This document shows positions 28,485 to 38,039 of a DNA stretch of 54,033 bases, piece by piece. Source of the stretch: Candidatus Kaiserbacteria bacterium. GTDB taxonomy: Bacteria; Patescibacteriota; Minisyncoccia; Phycocordibacterales; Phycocordibacteraceae. How positions within the stretch are numbered: the stretch's first letter is position 1; every line of letters starts with the position of its first letter. Both the position numbers and the translations under genes were made by a program. Location: contig JACRFL010000006.1 of assembly GCA_016217905.1 (NCBI GenBank), positions 1 through 54,033 of the forward strand, written 5' to 3'. The notes under the pieces were generated by a model. The model ran no database searches, was not told the DNA's origin, and saw only the letters and a program-made list of their open reading frames with translations.

Positions 28485-29114
28485 ATGCCCCCGCCCACTC
28501 CCGCGATCACAGCGGTCGCACAGCCCTCGTCCTTTCGCAGGAAACTCGCGTTATCTCTGGGTTTTATGTTCGTCTCTGTCGCGTATGTGGTGTGGCAAAA
28601 CACGAGCGGCGGACAATCGGCCGTTGCCAAAACTTCCGAAGAGGAAGTCACTCCGGGCCAGTCGTACCGGGCTGCAAATGAGGCATTCTTGCAGACGCTC
28701 GCCCAGGTGCGCGATTCAATGTCGTCAACCACACCCGCATCCGCATCCCCGTCAACGGGAAGCTCCCTCCCCGCTTCGCAGGTACCGCATCCGATGTCGA
28801 GGCCCGCGATGATGCCAAAATCAATGGGTCTCTATGCCGACGGCTCGTATACCGGCAGTCCCGCCGATGCGTACTACGGAACGGTACAGGTAGTAGCGAT
28901 CGTGCGAAACGGGAAGATGACCGATGTGCAGTTCCTGCAGCACCCGGACAACCAGCCGAACTCACGCTACATCAACGGACAAGCGATGCCGCTCCTCACC
29001 CAGGAAGCGATCCGGGCGCAGAGCGCACAGGTCGACGGTGTCTCGGGAGCGACCTTCACCAGCCAGGCGTTTGTGCAGTCGCTTTCTTCGGCTCTCGCGC
29101 AGGCGAAAGCGTAA
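28485..29114 (+). CDS. Membrane-anchored FMN-binding domain protein
   Basis: N-terminal TM, proline-rich linker, FMN-binding domain ending VDGVSGATFTSQAFVQSLSSAL. Confidence 0.85.
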   Translation: MPPPTPAITAVAQPSSFRRKLALSLGFMFVSVAYVVWQNTSGGQSAVAKTSEEEVTPGQSYRAANEAFLQTLAQVRDSMSSTTPASASPSTGSSLPASQVPHPMSRPAMMPKSMGLYADGSYTGSPADAYYGTVQVVAIVRNGKMTDVQFLQHPDNQPNSRYINGQAMPLLTQEAIRAQSAQVDGVSGATFTSQAFVQSLSSALAQAKA

Positions 29115-29115
29115 T

Positions 29116-30630
29116 ATGGCATTCATCGACAACTTTCTCAATAGGATCACGATGTACCGTCTCGTGCTGTACTACCTTGTCGCGCTTCTGGTCGCAGCCG
29201 CTCTCCTCGGCTTCTTCGGTGTCCTTCCCTACAGTCCGGGGGATCTCGCCTTCTCGACGCTTCTTATCCTCGCGACATGCGGGATCGCCAATATCGCTTT
29301 CGCAAGAACGTTCGGCGCATCGCCGAACGTCGAATCGGTCTATATTACCGCGCTCATTCTCGCTCTCATCATCACTCCTGTCGCACCGACCGATCATGCC
29401 GGCGTCGGCTTCCTCATTTTCGCGTCAGCATGGGCGATGGCATCAAAATATATCTTCGCCATCGGCAGGAAGCACCTCTTCAATCCGGCGGCATTCGGCG
29501 TCGCGCTCTCCGCACTTCTCATCGGCCACTCGGCTACCTGGTGGGCCGGCGGTAATCTGCCGCTTCTCCCGTTCGTCCTTCTCGGCGGTCTGCTTATCGT
29601 GCGCAAGATACGCCGAGCGGATCTTGTTCTCTCCTTTGGCGTCGCGGCGCTTCTCACGGCCGCTCTTACGGCAAGCGGCAGCACTTATTCGACTGCACTC
29701 ACGCAAACGCTTCTTCACTCCTCATTCTTCTTCCTCGCATTCGCGATGCTCACCGAGCCCCTGACCATGCCGCCCACCCGTCTGCTGCGCATTTTGTACG
29801 GGACGATCGTCGGCTTCCTGTTCGCGCCGAACGTGCATCTCGGTTCTCTCTACCTCTCGCCCGAGCTCGCGCTCCTTGTCGGCAACGTATTCGTCTATGT
29901 CGTCAGCCCCAAAGGACGTTTCCTTTTGATGCTGATGAAGAAAAACGAGCTCGCCGACGGCACCTACGAGTTCGCGTTTGCGCCGGACCGGCCCTTCGCG
30001 TGGCGTCCGGGACAATATCTCGAGTGGACGCTTTCGCACCGCTTCAATGACGACCGCGGCAATCGCCGTTACTTCACCATCGCCTCGTCACCTGCCGAAG
30101 ACATGGTGCGCCTCGGTGTGAAGTTCCACGAACCGAAGAGCAGCTTCAAGCGCGCGCTCGATGCGATGAAGACGGGTGATACGATATCCGCGTCGCATCT
30201 CGCCGGAGATTTCGTCCTGCCGAAGGACGCGACAAAAAAGCTTGTATTTATCGCCGGCGGCATCGGCGTCACTCCCTTCCGCAGCATGGTGCAGCATCTG
30301 GTAGACACGAAGGACCCGCGCGCCATCACGCTTCTCTACTCGAACAAGACCGCTTCCGAGATCGCGTACAAAGATGTCTTCGACAGCGCGGCGCAAGCGA
30401 TCGGAATGAAAACCGTCTACGCGCTCACCGACGAGCCGAGTCCAGTACCGGGCACGCATGCGGGAAAGATCGACGGCGCGCTCATAAAGCGAGAAGTGCC
30501 CGATTATGCGGAACGTACGTTCTACATTTCCGGCCCGCACGGCATGGTCGAGGCATTTAAAAAGACTCTGCGGGGAATGGGCGTGTCGCGCCTGCGCATC
30601 AAGACCGACTACTTCCCCGGATTTGCGTAA
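29116..30630 (+). CDS. RnfD/NqrB-like membrane domain fused to a ferredoxin reductase-type FAD/NAD domain
   Basis: HLFNPAAFGVAL, MLTEPLTMPPTR; RRYFTIASSP, FIAGGIGVTPFRSM, YISGPHGMVEAF. Confidence 0.85.
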   Translation: MAFIDNFLNRITMYRLVLYYLVALLVAAALLGFFGVLPYSPGDLAFSTLLILATCGIANIAFARTFGASPNVESVYITALILALIITPVAPTDHAGVGFLIFASAWAMASKYIFAIGRKHLFNPAAFGVALSALLIGHSATWWAGGNLPLLPFVLLGGLLIVRKIRRADLVLSFGVAALLTAALTASGSTYSTALTQTLLHSSFFFLAFAMLTEPLTMPPTRLLRILYGTIVGFLFAPNVHLGSLYLSPELALLVGNVFVYVVSPKGRFLLMLMKKNELADGTYEFAFAPDRPFAWRPGQYLEWTLSHRFNDDRGNRRYFTIASSPAEDMVRLGVKFHEPKSSFKRALDAMKTGDTISASHLAGDFVLPKDATKKLVFIAGGIGVTPFRSMVQHLVDTKDPRAITLLYSNKTASEIAYKDVFDSAAQAIGMKTVYALTDEPSPVPGTHAGKIDGALIKREVPDYAERTFYISGPHGMVEAFKKTLRGMGVSRLRIKTDYFPGFA

Positions 30631-30650
30631 TGCTAGATGATCACGATTGC

Positions 30651-31703
30651 TCACGCACTCTGCCTCCTGATGTTCTGATAAAGCGAGAGGAATGTGAACA
30701 ACGTGCTGGTGCAGAGCGGCCCGAGAAGCACACCCACGGGGCCGAAGAATATGAGACCGCCGAATACGGACAAGAACACAGGGAGCGGGTGCAACTGCAT
30801 CCCCCTCCCCATCAAGCGGGGACTGAGGAAATTATCTATCAAACCGACTGCAAGAACGCTCCAGATCAGGAGCCCTATCGCGGGAGTGGTCGCTCCGGCG
30901 ATGAATAAATATGCAATACCAGGTATAAGGATGAGCGAGGTACCGATGCCAGGCACAAGCGCTGAGAATGCGGCCACGACTCCCCACAAGACACTGTTCG
31001 GAACGCCGAATATCGCAAACCCGATGCCGGTCAGCACGCCCTGTATGAGCGCGACAACAAGACTTCCTCGCACGACCGACTGTACAGAGAGCCTGAGCTG
31101 CGAGAACACCATATTATCGTCAGCATCCACAAGAGGACTTACCCGAACGATCGTCTGCTTGAGACTGTCACCGTCACGAAACAGGTAGTAGAGCGCGATG
31201 AGAAAGAGGAAGAGCGTGGCGAGGAATCGAGCGGCACTGCCGAAGGCACCACCAAGATTCTGGATGAGCCATTGCAGACCGTCTTTCACGTATTGATCGA
31301 ATGATGTCGAGAGATCTGCCGCAGAGAGTGAGAGGTGCGGTGCGTACGTCGCAACTGCGCTGTTCACGAAACCGAATACTGTATCGAGATACGCTCTGCT
31401 CGTGCCGTCCGACAAGGAGACATAGAGATCCTGCGCATCATTCGCTATCTGTACGGCCACGAACGAAAGAGGACCAAGGATACATACGAGAGCAATCAGG
31501 ATCGTGACGAACGCAGCGAACCCCGGCGAGCGATGTGTCCAGCGGTATATACCCTCGTAGAGCGGGTGGAGTACGGTCGCAAATATCGCCGCAAGCACAA
31601 GCGCTATGAGGAACGGGCGGAAGATGAAAAAGACGAGCACAGACGAAGCGGCTATCAGGCCAAGGAGGAAATACGGCTGCAATATCTTTACGTTCATATC
31701 CAC
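30651..31703 (-). CDS. AI-2E family transporter (PerM)
   Basis: Polytopic; ALVPGIGTSLILIPG, DNFLSPRLMGRG. Start probably ATG 31697 (TATACT 7 nt upstream). Confidence 0.85.
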   Translation of the reverse strand: MDMNVKILQPYFLLGLIAASSVLVFFIFRPFLIALVLAAIFATVLHPLYEGIYRWTHRSPGFAAFVTILIALVCILGPLSFVAVQIANDAQDLYVSLSDGTSRAYLDTVFGFVNSAVATYAPHLSLSAADLSTSFDQYVKDGLQWLIQNLGGAFGSAARFLATLFLFLIALYYLFRDGDSLKQTIVRVSPLVDADDNMVFSQLRLSVQSVVRGSLVVALIQGVLTGIGFAIFGVPNSVLWGVVAAFSALVPGIGTSLILIPGIAYLFIAGATTPAIGLLIWSVLAVGLIDNFLSPRLMGRGMQLHPLPVFLSVFGGLIFFGPVGVLLGPLCTSTLFTFLSLYQNIRRQSA

Positions 31704-31715
31704 CAGTATATCCCA

Positions 31716-31877
31716 TTAAGGACAGCTCGATTCCTCGCCACGCTCTTCTTCTGTTTTCTCCTCTTCTCCCTCGATAGGTACGGCGGATTCTTCTGCCCAT
31801 TTTTTAAAAGACTTCTCCGCCTTGTCTAACTCTTCCTTGCCATATGCCCTCCCGATGAATTTTGGTCCTTTCTCCAT
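31716..31877 (-). CDS. Small acidic hypothetical protein
   Basis: 53 aa MEKGPKFIGRAYGKEELDKAEKSFKKWAEES...; TATACT 7 nt before ATG. Confidence 0.45.
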   Translation of the reverse strand: MEKGPKFIGRAYGKEELDKAEKSFKKWAEESAVPIEGEEEKTEEERGEESSCP

Positions 31878-31901
31878 TGAGAGAAGTATAGCTTGAATCC
31901 A

Positions 31902-31941
31902 CCAACACGAAGGGCACGATTTCTCGCGCCCTTCGTGTTGG
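31902..31941. terminator. Perfect 14-bp-stem hairpin
   Basis: ccaacacgaagggc....gcccttcgtgttgg. Confidence 0.8.
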
Positions 31942-32016
31942 TGATGCTGGACGGTACTGATTCCCTGCCTGCGCCGTACTCGTCGCGGCAGGCTGGCTGG
32001 CGTCACAACCGTGTTG
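31942..32016 (+). repeat. 42-nt-type intergenic repeat, copy 1 (expanded middle)
   Basis: tgatgctggacggtactgattcc....ctggcgtcacaaccgtgttg. Confidence 0.75.
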
Positions 32017-32055
32017 CCCGCGGGATACTCTGTACCCGGATTGTGCTTTTTGTCC

Positions 32056-34859
32056 CTATAACCCCAACACCGTTTGAATGGTGTGCCGCGTCTTGTAGCC
32101 GACATAGCCGGAGACGGGCGTGACGCCGAATTTCTTCTGGAAGTCAGCCACTGCTTTTTGCGTACGCGCACCGAAGTAGCCGGAGATTATCCCTTCGGGG
32201 TAACTGCCTTCATAGGCGAGGAACTTTTGGAGGCTCGCGACGCCCGCGCCGGTATCACCGCGCTTGAGGTCGGCTAGCAGATTCGCGATGTCGTTCGGCG
32301 TGCCCGTCACCATCCAGCCCTGTGACAGCGCATTGAGAACCATGCGGGTTGCCGCGTCGGCGGTGCCGGTTTGTGGCAGTTTGTACGCCGTCTGAAATTG
32401 CTTCAGTGCCGCTTGGGTGAGCGGTCCGAAATAGCCGGTAGTGAGTTCGCTCGGGTGTACGTTCACGGTATTGAGGACTTGCTGGAGGTGCACCACTTCA
32501 AGACTCTTGTCGCCGAGCCTCATGTCGGCGGTCAGATGTTCTATCGCGAGCGCCGGTTGGAGTACTGGATTCTCATTGAGCTGTACTTGATGGACGCCCG
32601 CTTTTGGCGCTTCGGATACCTGAAGTGCATTAGAGTACTGCCCTGCCGCGTTCTTTGAGTACAAGCTGTAGTAATAGGTGGTGCCGTTTGCGAGGTTCGT
32701 GTCCGTGAAGGTCCTTGAGTTGCCGCTATATATCACCTCCCCGTCGGCGAGAGAAGAGGGATACCCGCCCTCTTTGCGCACAATGGTCGTCCCCGCGAAG
32801 TTACTGGTCAGAGGATTTCTCCAGATAAAGATTATTTGCGAGTCTGCGGCGGCAGCGGCAATGAGCGCGGGTGTCGGCGCAGAAATCGTAGACCCGCTCG
32901 CACTGCCGCCGCTTGCACCGCCTGCTGTGCTACTCGTAGGCTCGGCAGTCGCCGTTGACGTCGGGGCCGTTCCAGAGGTCGTGAAGGTGTGGTCGTCGGA
33001 ATACGTGATGTTAGCCGCAGAGTCGACGGCCTTTATGCGGAAGTGATACGTCGTGCCCGAGAGAAGCGAGGAGAGTGTTATCGTGTGCGAGGTCGCGAGT
33101 GTCGTGTCGGAGAGTACGTTCGTTTCGTAGGCAGTTGTGAGGCCGTAGCGGACGCTGCCGTTTGTATTCTCATCGGTCGTAAAGGAAACGGACGCGCTCG
33201 TTGAGCCGACGGAGAAAGAGGACACGGAAAGAATATTTGCCGCCGGATCGACGACTATCGGAGTCGCGAGCGTCGTGAAGGAATGCCCGCAAGAGTCTGC
33301 GCGATTCCCCGCCACATCGGTCGCGCGGATGCAGTAGTAATACGTCGTGTTCGGCGTGAGGTTGAGCAGCGTAGTGGCATGCGAGAGGAGTGCGGTCGTA
33401 GGCGCGGAGGCCGACAACCCGTAGCTTGTCGTGGTGCCGTACTCGAGTGTTGCGGTAGCGAGCTCGCTGGTCGTCCAGTTTACTCCCGACTGCGTGCCGC
33501 CGATGGGCGCGGCAATTATACTCTCGATGGAAGGCGGCGTTGTGTCGGTCGCTGCCACGGCGACGACTGCAACGGGTGCATCAGTCGTGAATGTGTTGTC
33601 TGGCGACATTGCGGTATTGCCCGAGGCATCGCTCGAGACAACGCGATAGTGGTAGGTGGTGCCAGCGGTAAGACTGGCAAGAGACGTGCCGTGTGTGAGT
33701 GTGAAGGCGCCCTCAAGCGGCGTCTGCGATCCGTAACTCAATGTTACGCCGTACTGCAAGTAACCGGTTGCCACTTCGTCGGTTGTCCACGATACGCTCG
33801 CCGAAGTAGTGGCGACTGGCGCAACCGTAACGAGTGAGATGGTGGGCGGCATGGTGTCGATCGTCGTCTGCACGACGGCAGTCGTGACGGTGTTCGTGCT
33901 TGCGCAGGAGGAGGAAGAGTTCCCGAAGAGGTCGGTCGCGCGGATGCAGAAATAATAGGTGGTGCCGGCGGCAAGCCCAGTGAGGGTTGCCGTATGCGCA
34001 AGGAGCGCGCCCGCTGGGAGCGTTGCCGAGGACCCGTAACTCATTGATGTGCCGTACTCGAGTCTGGAGGTCGCAAGCTCATTGGTCGTCCAGAGAACAG
34101 TCGCAACGCTCGGCTCAAGAGAAACCGACGAGATGCCGGTTATGACGGGCGGGACAGTATCGCTCACCGTGACGAGCGCGCTCACCGGGAGCGCGCTCGT
34201 CGTGAAGGTCGCGTCCCCGTGCCGGTGACGAGGTTCCCCGCCGCGTCGCGGGAGAACACGCGGTAGTGGTACGTCGTGTCGGGCGAAAGGTCCGCGAGAG
34301 TCACCGAGTGCGTAAGCGCGAGCGTCGTGTCGGGAGAGGAGGAGAGACCGTAGCTCGATGTCGTGCCGTACTGCACCTGCGCATCTGCATTTTCGCTCGT
34401 GGTCCAGGTAATCGTCGCGGAAGAAGTCGCCACCGGAGCGGCCACAACCAGAAAGAGTATCGGCGCGGCAATGTCGGGAGCCGCTGCGGTTGTAAAGGTG
34501 CTGCACGAGCTTGCGGTGTTGCCCGCGAGATCCGTCGCATCAATGCAGTAATAATAGGTGGTTGAGGGCGAGAGGCCGGTGAGCGTAGCAGTGTGCACGA
34601 GGGCCACGCTCACGTCCACCGAGAGGGTTGAGCCGTAGCTCGCGGTCAGCCCGTAGCGCAATTGCGAGGTCGCAAGCTCATTGGTCGTCCACGCGAGCGT
34701 GATGCCGGTGGGCAGGAGCGAAGACTCCACGACGCCGGAAATAATGGGTGGGGTCGTGTCGGTCGGCGTCGTTACGACGCCGCCGAGCTGGGCGAATGCG
34801 GGCAGGGCAGGGAGCAAGAGGAACGAGAGTGCAGCGAGAAACGCTGCGAACCTCTTCAT
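32056..34859 (-). pseudogene. Secreted multi-Fn3 protein with two C-terminal peptidoglycan-binding domains, one frameshift
   Basis: Signal peptide MKRFAAFLAALSFLLLPALPAFA; about seven Fn3-like repeats; LQQVLNT..GYFGPLTQAALKQFQ and LQKFLAYEG..GYFGARTQKAVADFQ. Frame break near 34210 (ACGGGGACG). Confidence 0.85.
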
Positions 34860-34997
34860 GCGGTTTTACCAAATAGAGATGGATAAAAGGATGAGAGGAT
34901 GTTTTTCATATGTAGAGTATAGGCGGTAAAGGCGAAACGTGGTCCGCCCCTTCTCCCGCGCGAGGGGATAACTATTTTCACCAGGACGGTACTCGTT

Positions 34998-35228
34998 TTA
35001 TAAATCTTTAATGATGTCTGTGAACTGCTCCTTCGAAACGCCAAGGGTGCGCAAGTTGTTTGAAATGATGAATTGCGGCAGCTCGTCATCGCATGGGACA
35101 ATGATTGGACGAAGTAGACCGGACTTTTTGTATTCCCTATGACTTTCTTCTTGACTCTTAAACTCGCAGTCGATAGCAAGCAGGAATTTCTCAAATCGTT
35201 TCCAGCTTACTTTACCGACCTTATCCAT
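34998..35228 (-). CDS. HicA-like toxin
   Basis: KRFEKFLLAIDCEFKSQEESHREYKKSGLLRPIIVPCDDELPQFIISNNLRTLGVSKEQF. Confidence 0.72.
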   Translation of the reverse strand: MDKVGKVSWKRFEKFLLAIDCEFKSQEESHREYKKSGLLRPIIVPCDDELPQFIISNNLRTLGVSKEQFTDIIKDL

Positions 35229-35237
35229 GAGGGGTAG

Positions 35238-35531
35238 CTATGCAGTTACCGGGACACGCACATTCACAGACTGCTGAGAAATCATCGGAGGGTCCCATGC
35301 GATTTGTCCCTTGTGCCAACCGAGATCAGACAAAACGGCGTCGACCGTATTGTTTTCGATGATGTCCTTAAAGAAGATCGCGACAAGCTCGCCAAAACGT
35401 TGCTTAGCTTCCGCCTCATCCTTGCCTGTGGTGGGAATATCGAGTGCTGGAGTGTAGACAACGACCCTCTCACCCTCTTGTATAAAAGAGACCGGCAAAT
35501 TCAATTCAAGCTGGTGCGCAATTTGATCCAT
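35238..35531 (-). CDS. HicB-like antitoxin
   Basis: LNLPVSFIQEGERVVVYTPALDIPTTGKDEAEAKQRFGELVAIFFKDI; TACCAT 6 nt before ATG. Confidence 0.75.
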   Translation of the reverse strand: MDQIAHQLELNLPVSFIQEGERVVVYTPALDIPTTGKDEAEAKQRFGELVAIFFKDIIENNTVDAVLSDLGWHKGQIAWDPPMISQQSVNVRVPVTA

Positions 35532-35685
35532 GGGGACATGGTAGCGTGTTCAGCAATCCAAAGGTTCTTCCGCGACCCTTCTTCCCTCTTTAGCGACGGG
35601 GGCCGGTATGGGTCTGTTTGAGATGGTTGGGAGATTCCCAGCGAGTTCTGAGAGCCGAACAAGCGGGGCGGTACTGTATTGATAT

Positions 35686-36176
35686 TTATTTTCCTGATTT
35701 GGTCAAACTCAAATATACGGCTAGCTGTTCGGCTCTAGCAGGTATACCGCGTTCAGCGCGCATTGCGTCAGTGATGCCGGACTCCTCATCGCTAAGCATA
35801 GTGGCTTGTTCATACTCTCCATTCTCCGATTTCTTGAATTGCGTGCCCCATTTTTGTTTGATGAAAGCCATTTCGCACGCTCGTTGCCTTGCTCAGCGGA
35901 AATGGAAGCCAATCCTTCAGCTACCTTATAGTCTTCGGCATTCCGACTGTGCTGAAAAATCATCGCGAGATTGTATAAGTTATCGCCCGATAGAATTATC
36001 TTGCCTTCTTTATATTCGTTATAGATTTCTCGACCCCGTTGTAGTCGCAGCGAATCATTCGAGATCATGCGCTGAATACCACCCTCTTCAAAGGCACTTG
36101 CTCGGTCTGCTTGGTCACTTTGGAAAAGTCGCAAGGCCCTGTCGAGCGATTCTTTAAAAGGCAACTCTTCGTTCAT
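35686..36176 (-). pseudogene. Hypothetical TPR/Sel1-like protein, frameshifted
   Basis: MNEELPFKESLDRALRLF...SAEQGNERAK + MAFIKQKWGTQFKKSENGEYEQATMLSDEESG.. in another frame. Confidence 0.55.
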
Positions 36177-36203
36177 ATTTGTTAGTATAGCTTGAACTAA
36201 GAA

Positions 36204-36237
36204 ATGCAAAAGCCGCTCTTTCGAGCGGCTTTTGCAT
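36204..36237. terminator. Perfect 15-bp-stem hairpin
   Basis: atgcaaaagccgctc-tttc-gagcggcttttgcat. Confidence 0.85.
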
Positions 36238-36240
36238 ATG

Positions 36241-36282
36241 TGATGCCGAGCGGTACTGGTTCCTGGCGTCACAACCGTGTTG
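36241..36282 (+). repeat. 42-nt intergenic repeat, copy 2
   Basis: tgatgccgagcggtactggttcctggcgtcacaaccgtgttg. Confidence 0.8.
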
Positions 36283-36331
36283 GGGAACAGGAGTCTTCCT
36301 GGCTCACAACCCCTTATGTTTCCTCAAACTA

Positions 36332-36370
36332 TTGACGAATCGGATAGTATCGGATAGTATCGAATATATA
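36332..36370 (+). promoter_or_regulatory. fic promoter overlapped by tandem 10-bp repeats
   Basis: TTGACG-N17-TAGTAT; CGGATAGTAT CGGATAGTAT CGAATATATA. Confidence 0.5.
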
Positions 36371-36384
36371 AGCTATATCAGATT

Positions 36385-37449
36385 ATGAAAGACAGGTTCA
36401 ATAAGAGAATACACCTCTCGGGAGGAATCCTGAAGAAAATCGCACAAATCGATGAGTTTAAGGGGTTGTGGCGCGGAACAGGAGAGATGAATCCTCACAT
36501 CCTGAAGCAACTCCAAGCGTTAGTTATAATCACGTCGACTGGAGCATCAACTCGTATCGAGGGATCAGCAATGAGCGACGAGGAGGTCGCACGTCTTCTT
36601 CGCGGACTGAAAGCAAAACAACCAAAAGGGCGCGACGAGGAAGAAGTTGCCGGCTATGCCGATCTCCTCGGTCGTGTATTTGACCACTACCCTTCCTTGA
36701 AGCTAACCGAGGGGCAGATTCTGCAATTCCATGAGATTCTCTTACACTTCGCTGAAAAAGATGTATTGCACAAAGGGAAATACAAACCGACCGACAATGT
36801 CGTCGTGATACGTAATCCTGATGGCGAGGATGTTGTCCTCTTCCGTCCGACGCCTCCCTATCTCGTCAAAAAAGAAATGGGTGATGTTATTTCGTGGACG
36901 AATGAGAATATTGACGGACACGAATTTCATCCTCTTCTGGTCATCTCAAATTTCATATTTGAATTTCTTGCGATCCATCCATTCCATGACGGCAATGGGC
37001 GGCTATCGCGTGCACTCACGAACCTACTGCTCCTGCAATCGGGATATGCACATATCCCTTATATATCACTTGAAGAAATAATCGAGGAACGGAAGACCGA
37101 TTATTATCTCTCGCTCCGGCAAACGCAAAAGAATCACAAAACCGACAACGAAGACATTTCGGCATGGGTCAATTTTATGCTCGATGCACTTATCGAACAG
37201 ACGTTGCGAGCTCAAGTTCTGCTTGATGCCAAACAGCCGGAAAAGCTTCTCTCCGAAAAGCAAATCATCGTTTACGGACTTTTTGCCGCTGGAAACATTC
37301 TTGGCACCAAGGAAATTACCGAGCGACTTGCGGGGGAAGTGGCAGAATCGACTATCAAAAAAACCCTCTCGCGACTTGTTGAGTTGAAACTGCTTGAGCG
37401 ACTCGGCAGCGCGCGAAGTACGCGGTATCGAAAAAAATATGAATCTTAG
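36385..37449 (+). CDS. Fic/DOC family protein
   Basis: HPFHDGNGRLSRAL; N-terminal inhibitory motif STRIEGS. Confidence 0.92.
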   Translation: MKDRFNKRIHLSGGILKKIAQIDEFKGLWRGTGEMNPHILKQLQALVIITSTGASTRIEGSAMSDEEVARLLRGLKAKQPKGRDEEEVAGYADLLGRVFDHYPSLKLTEGQILQFHEILLHFAEKDVLHKGKYKPTDNVVVIRNPDGEDVVLFRPTPPYLVKKEMGDVISWTNENIDGHEFHPLLVISNFIFEFLAIHPFHDGNGRLSRALTNLLLLQSGYAHIPYISLEEIIEERKTDYYLSLRQTQKNHKTDNEDISAWVNFMLDALIEQTLRAQVLLDAKQPEKLLSEKQIIVYGLFAAGNILGTKEITERLAGEVAESTIKKTLSRLVELKLLERLGSARSTRYRKKYES

Positions 37450-37912
37450 CCTCACCAAAGAACAATTTAAGGAACTCTTGCAGTTGGTGCACCTGGGCGG
37501 GTATATGCGCAATGCCGTCCGTGAACAAGAGGGTGTCTACGAACCAAAGCACGACGAGGCATTCGAAAACATGCTTTACCGCGTCGGTCTTGGGCACGGA
37601 ATCACAGGAATGGAGAAAAGTGAGGACGGTTATATTGGCCCCTCGCCCGACACTGAGGAACAACGGCATACGATTATAGAGGCTTATGATGAAGACCAGT
37701 TCTGGTTCGAGCTTGAGCGGCTCCTTGGCCAGCGTGATCTTGAAAGGACAATGACGAAAGAAGAGAGACGAGAGATTGACAAACAGGGCTGGCTACCAAA
37801 ACGAGTTCACGAGTTGTATGAAAAATACAGCGACGAGTTCGAAGCTTTCGGTATTGAGCGGCTTGAAATAAATCCATCTGCGCCGATTCCTGATGTTAGA
37901 ACCCTCTTGTGA
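37439..37912 (+). CDS. Hypothetical acidic protein overlapping fic
   Basis: MNLSLTKEQFKELLQLVHLGGYMRNAVREQEG...; ATG 37439 overlaps the fic end by 11 nt. Confidence 0.7.
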   Translation: MNLSLTKEQFKELLQLVHLGGYMRNAVREQEGVYEPKHDEAFENMLYRVGLGHGITGMEKSEDGYIGPSPDTEEQRHTIIEAYDEDQFWFELERLLGQRDLERTMTKEERREIDKQGWLPKRVHELYEKYSDEFEAFGIERLEINPSAPIPDVRTLL

Positions 37913-37998
37913 ACAAAAAGCTGCGACGTACGTCGCGGCTTTTGTGTTCTTTTCGGAGCTTCATGCCTGTCGGTACTGTACCCTCTTTCAGAGATTCC

Positions 37999-38039
37999 TG
38001 ATGCGGGCCGGTACTTGACACTGACTCACAACCGTGTTG
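37999..38039 (+). repeat. 42-nt intergenic repeat, copy 3, running into tRNA-fMet 3' end
   Basis: tgatgcgggccggtacttgacactgactcacaaccgtgttg. Confidence 0.75.
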
